A stretch of DNA of 64,000 bases from Odobenus rosmarus divergens (taxonomy: Eukaryota; Chordata; Mammalia; Carnivora; Odobenidae): contig NW_004451655.1 of the NCBI RefSeq assembly GCF_000321225.1, positions 267,674 through 331,673 on the forward strand. Reading direction: 5' to 3'. The notes beneath the pieces are model-generated. The model made no database searches. It was given only the letters and a program-made list of their open reading frames with translations, and was not told the origin of the DNA. Shown in pieces: positions 60,914-64,000 of the stretch (positions are counted from its first letter, which is position 1; each line of letters opens with the position of its first letter). The translations under genes and the position numbers were made by a program.

Positions 60914-60924
60914 ACAAAATTTTA

Positions 60925-61033
60925 GGGGCAGCTGGGTGGCTCAGTTGGTAGAGTTCATGACTCCTGATCTCGGGGTCATGAGTTTAAGCCCCATGTTGAG
61001 TGTAGAGCTTACTTTAAAAATAAAAACAAACAA
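60925..61033 (+). mobile_element. Short tRNA-like carnivore SINE
   Basis: ggggcagctgggtggctcag, ttggtagag (A-box), a B-box-like gagtttaagcccc, 'tgtagagcttactttaaaa' and an A-rich tail. Same class as 31054-31167, opposite strand. Flanks acaaaatttta and acaaaattgta suggest an eroded duplication. Confidence 0.88.
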
Positions 61034-61500
61034 AACACAAAATTGTAAGTCAAACTATTCTGTCTGGCTTCATTTCTACCACTCAGCAAGAGGCTGAGGA
61101 TAAAATAGTAAGACTGGCATGACTATAATAATCCCTCCATTAGAATATTTTGAGCAGTAGAATTCCATAATTGGGTTATATTTTTAAAAAGATAAATATG
61201 GCTGCAAGATGGACTTTATTGAGCATAAGATCAGAAAGGAGAAGTACAACAGGAAGCTATATAGTAATTCAAGCAAGAGATGATGTTGACATGAACTAAG
61301 ATGGTTATAGTGGGATTTTGAAAAGTAGGTAGATCTGTATGTAATAGCTTAATTAGATATTGACTTACATTATACTGAATATCACTCTTCCAGATTTTTT
61401 TCTCGCTGTTCTACTGAAATAAACTGATACATTCTCTGAGGTTCAGTTTTGTCATCTATTAAATGGGAAAGTAATATCAGATTACATGAATATTTTCATT
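61034..61500. other. Unassigned
   Basis: Nothing recognised. Confidence 0.4.
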
Positions 61501-61511
61501 GTCATTTCTTT

Positions 61512-61675
61512 TCTTTATTATGTTATGTTAATCACCATACATTACATCATTAGTTTTTGATGTAGTGTTCCATGATTCATTGTTTGCATATAACACCCAG
61601 TGCTCCATTCAATATGTGCCCTCCTTAATACCCATCACCAGGCTAACCCATCCCCCACCCTCTCCCCTCTAGAGA
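61512..61675 (-). mobile_element. Carnivore L1 3' end, antisense (different 3' UTR variant)
   Basis: 'ttatgttaatcaccataca' followed by 'cattagtttttgatgtagtg' and 'ataacacccagtgctcc' is another carnivore L1 3' UTR type. Target-site duplication gtcatttcttt at 61501-61511 and 61676-61686, exact. Confidence 0.92.
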
Positions 61676-61686
61676 GTCATTTCTTT

Positions 61687-63240
61687 ATGTATGTGTATTC
61701 TTATTCTAGGAATTTAAAATATAAAACTAATTCTGATGTTTAAAAATGGTCAAATCAGTGACAAAAAATACTTTATAACATCATAAATTACCCCTTTTAT
61801 AATGTTAATAGCTCTAATTGTATTACTTTAGGAAGTGAAAAAATTCTGAGTTTGTGGCATTTCTTAAATTTCATCAACTATACAAAGTGATGGAGATTGT
61901 ACATGATTTTGCATCTTCTCATATTAAAAATATTTTACAAAATTATTTATCTCAGGTCCTTCTCCTTCCAATAAAATAGAGCCTTTCTGTCCGTGGAGGC
62001 AGTGGAATGTTTACCTTGGTTTTATCATAATGTGTGATGGCAGGTTTGGGGGTGGCAGAGGTGGATGATTCAGGAGAGAGAGCCAGTTGGGTTGATGGAG
62101 GTGGTGGTGATTTAGGAATGGATTTAGTCATGGGATTAAACACCATACTAAATTAAAGCAGAAGTAAAGCTACATATATTTTATTCACATCATTACCTTG
62201 GAGCATTATACATTATTGGCAATGATATATAATACCTCAACACTCTAGACTGGTGATAGGTTGAATAGTTCTTATTATAACAGTATGACAAATTATGCAG
62301 TCAGTCTCATTGATCCACAAGAATAGCATATCAATCAAATATATTAGAGAGTTTGTCATATAGTTAAGATAATAATTTATTGCAACATTACCCAAACTTG
62401 AGGTGCTATCTGATGTACAGAATATGAATTACCAATACACAAAGAGAAAATGTGTAAATATTAAATATGACATAAAAAGATTATGAATTGCTCTGGATAT
62501 CCCACATAGACCCCTTTCATACATACTTACCTACATGTAACATATATTAAAGTGGTTTTTATAGTTATTGGTAAATAATAGTAAAATGTGATATATACGA
62601 GTATAGTCTGGGTGATTTCTATAACTGGTAGACATTTATGACTTACATGATGACATATGGAAAGAGTACGTTAAAGTATTATTACTTCTTAATTTTATTC
62701 ATCATAGTTTACAGTGGAATTTCAAGTTCTTTCAGTAATCCTCCAGGCATTCTAGACTATATTACAATACTCCTGGGAATTTCAGCTTTGTAAACATCTG
62801 GCAGATAGCATATGCAGCCAGATAGAGCAGCAACAATTTTAATTGGTTTTCTCAATGAACATCTTCTCATGTAAAATACTGAGATATGTTTTAAGCCATG
62901 TAGATTAGGAACAATCTTTAGAAAATTCAGACATTAAGTCCTTTGTAATTATGTAGAAGACAAAGAAGCGGGACTTCACCTAATCGGTCAAATATACATC
63001 AGTACATCAGATAATGCATATCATCAATATTTTTATATTTAGCATTCAGATACTATTTGCAAATGTCCATGAAGCTACTCAGCAACTGGCTCCATAGTGC
63101 TCTTACTCTGTTTCTGTCTGTCATTTTTACCCAAAGTATTAAATTAATCACTTGCATGTTTATACTTTTGTATAGAATGAGTTTACATAGAGGGAGTTAG
63201 CTGACATAATGTCTGTTTCATCAACTGAAATATTGCACTT
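61687..63240. other. Mostly unassigned; contains a candidate exon
   Basis: AT-rich with no repeat recognised. The only coding-like signal is at 62015-62147 on the minus strand. Confidence 0.4.
62015..62147 (-). CDS. Candidate internal coding exon, gene unknown
   Basis: On the minus strand, a pyrimidine-leaning stretch ending tttaatttag precedes 62147, and the sequence ends ...ccaag at 62015 followed by gtaaac, an acceptable 5' splice site. The 133 bp exon enters with one base of a split codon and ends on a codon boundary. The 44 full codons are open and read Pro/Ser/Thr-rich, including KSPPPPSTQLALSPESSTSA, the style of a disordered linker or cytoplasmic tail. I do not recognise the protein. 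No partner exon is visible, so chance is a real alternative; the open frame also continues past the donor to 61952. Confidence 0.3.
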
Positions 63241-63244
63241 ACAG

Positions 63245-63426
63245 AGAAAGAGATCTCTGGTGTTTTTTCCTCTTAAAAGGACACTGCTCCTATCAGATTA
63301 AGGCTCCACCCTTATCATCTCATTTACCTTAATTACCTCCTTAAAAACTCCATCTCCAGCTAGAGTCACATTTGGGATTAGGGCTCCAATTTACTAACTT
63401 TGCGGGACATAATTCAGTTCATAACA
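63245..63426 (-). mobile_element. MLT1-like MaLR LTR fragment, antisense
   Basis: 'aaggacactgctcctatcag', 'ttaattacctccttaaaaac', 'cagctagagtcacatttggg' and a terminal aattcagttcataaca match the reverse complement of the first third of an MLT1-class LTR, ending at its TG terminus. The rest of the LTR is missing. Confidence 0.75.
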
Positions 63427-63964
63427 GAACCTGACTCTTAATTTTAGTATGAAAAGTGACAAGAAAGGGGAAAAAACATGTTATGTGTCAATGTTAAAAA
63501 ATTACCATTTTTATTCAATGAACTGTACTTCATAGGATAAAAATATGAAGCAACCTTGGTTTTCTTTCTTTCCATATTTTCTTCAAATCCTCTGTCAATG
63601 TTAGTTATTCCCCACCTTTCTAAGATGCAAGCACATTCCACAGCTTTCTGAGTCATATGTTATTTTAGTCAAAAGAACAGTCTCATTTAAGAAATTAAGG
63701 TATCAATTCCAGTAAAATAATCACAATTCTCAGTTTCTTTTCTTTTCTTTTTTTTCTATTGCTTCTTCCCTATCCTATTTCAGTTTTGTTTCAGGTTTAG
63801 AAATCCACAGTGGGGTGTTTGACCTTCTCACCACTCTCTTTCCCCATCTAAGTTGTTTTCTTTTTTAATTTTGTAAAACTCCAGGAAATAGATATTTCCA
63901 ATAAGATTCCTTGAAACTCCTCTCATTTCGCTTAAGATGAAGAAGACCCCCCCCGTCCACTGCA
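63427..63964. other. Unassigned
   Basis: T/C-rich run at about 63737-63760; no gene recognised. Confidence 0.4.
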
Positions 63965-63987
63965 TACACACACACACACACACACAC
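63965..63987 (+). repeat. (AC)n microsatellite
   Basis: About eleven units. Confidence 0.95.
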
Positions 63988-64000
63988 TTCCCAATGTCCC

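Noticed and set aside
1..64000. CRISPR array, prokaryotic operon or phage-type system
   Set aside because: There are no spaced identical repeats, no ribosome-binding-site/ORF arrays and no long ORFs. Repeat content and base composition are those of a mammalian nuclear genome.

Overview
This 64 kb window is AT-rich, repeat-dense nuclear DNA from a carnivoran mammal. I see no complete protein-coding gene, no functional RNA gene, no CRISPR array and no prokaryotic or viral gene cluster. The diagnosis rests on about 19 copies of the carnivore tRNA-derived SINE (Can-SINE/SINEC type). Each has an A-box-bearing head, a CT-rich middle and an (AAATAA)n or poly(A) tail. The common head reads ggggcgcctgggtggctcag, which from memory fits non-canid caniforms (bears, pinnipeds, mustelids) rather than the dog SINEC_Cf head. 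Several 3'-end-only L1 insertions also carry carnivore-type L1 3' UTRs. The exact species cannot be fixed from the sequence alone.

Layout. 0-9 kb: a decayed repeat, an L2 split by an MLT1-like LTR, four SINEs and a second L2. 9-17.9 kb: mostly unassigned DNA with old L1, MIR and L2 fragments and one young SINE (14.2 kb). 18-19.7 kb: an antisense L1 ORF2/3'UTR block with a SINE inside it. 20.3 kb: a short L1 insertion with two poly(A) tracts and a 133 bp non-L1 segment between them. 21-26 kb: MIRs, an ancient L1 and two antisense SINEs. 26.2-28.7 kb: a less AT-rich unassigned block. 28.8-36.7 kb: SINEs, carnivore L1 3' ends and ancient L1 pieces, including a SINE inside a MIR. 37-44 kb: mostly unassigned, with a MIR, an L1 3' end, a 119-nt pure pyrimidine tract and SINEs. 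44.3-48 kb: SINEs, a 45 bp L1 insertion, MIR, L2 and a 69 bp tandem duplication. 48.8-51 kb: a 2.2 kb 5'-truncated L1 with a nested SINE. 51-57 kb: old repeats, MIRs, a repeat-poor stretch (53.9-55.8 kb) and an L1M 3' end. 57-61 kb: SINEs and two same-orientation copies of an ancient L1-associated segment. 61-64 kb: an L1 3' end, one candidate coding exon on the minus strand and an MLT1-like LTR fragment.

How the parts relate. Nothing here works as a pathway; the window is a record of retrotransposition. Most young SINEs and L1 ends keep 9-17 bp target-site duplications (TSDs), so insertion order can be read. The strongest observations are (1) two independent SINEs inserted at the same homologous position and orientation in two different L1 ORF2 copies, (2) an L1 3' transduction bounded by a TSD, and (3) one possible exon at 62015-62147. 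The window is probably intronic or intergenic in an AT-rich isochore.
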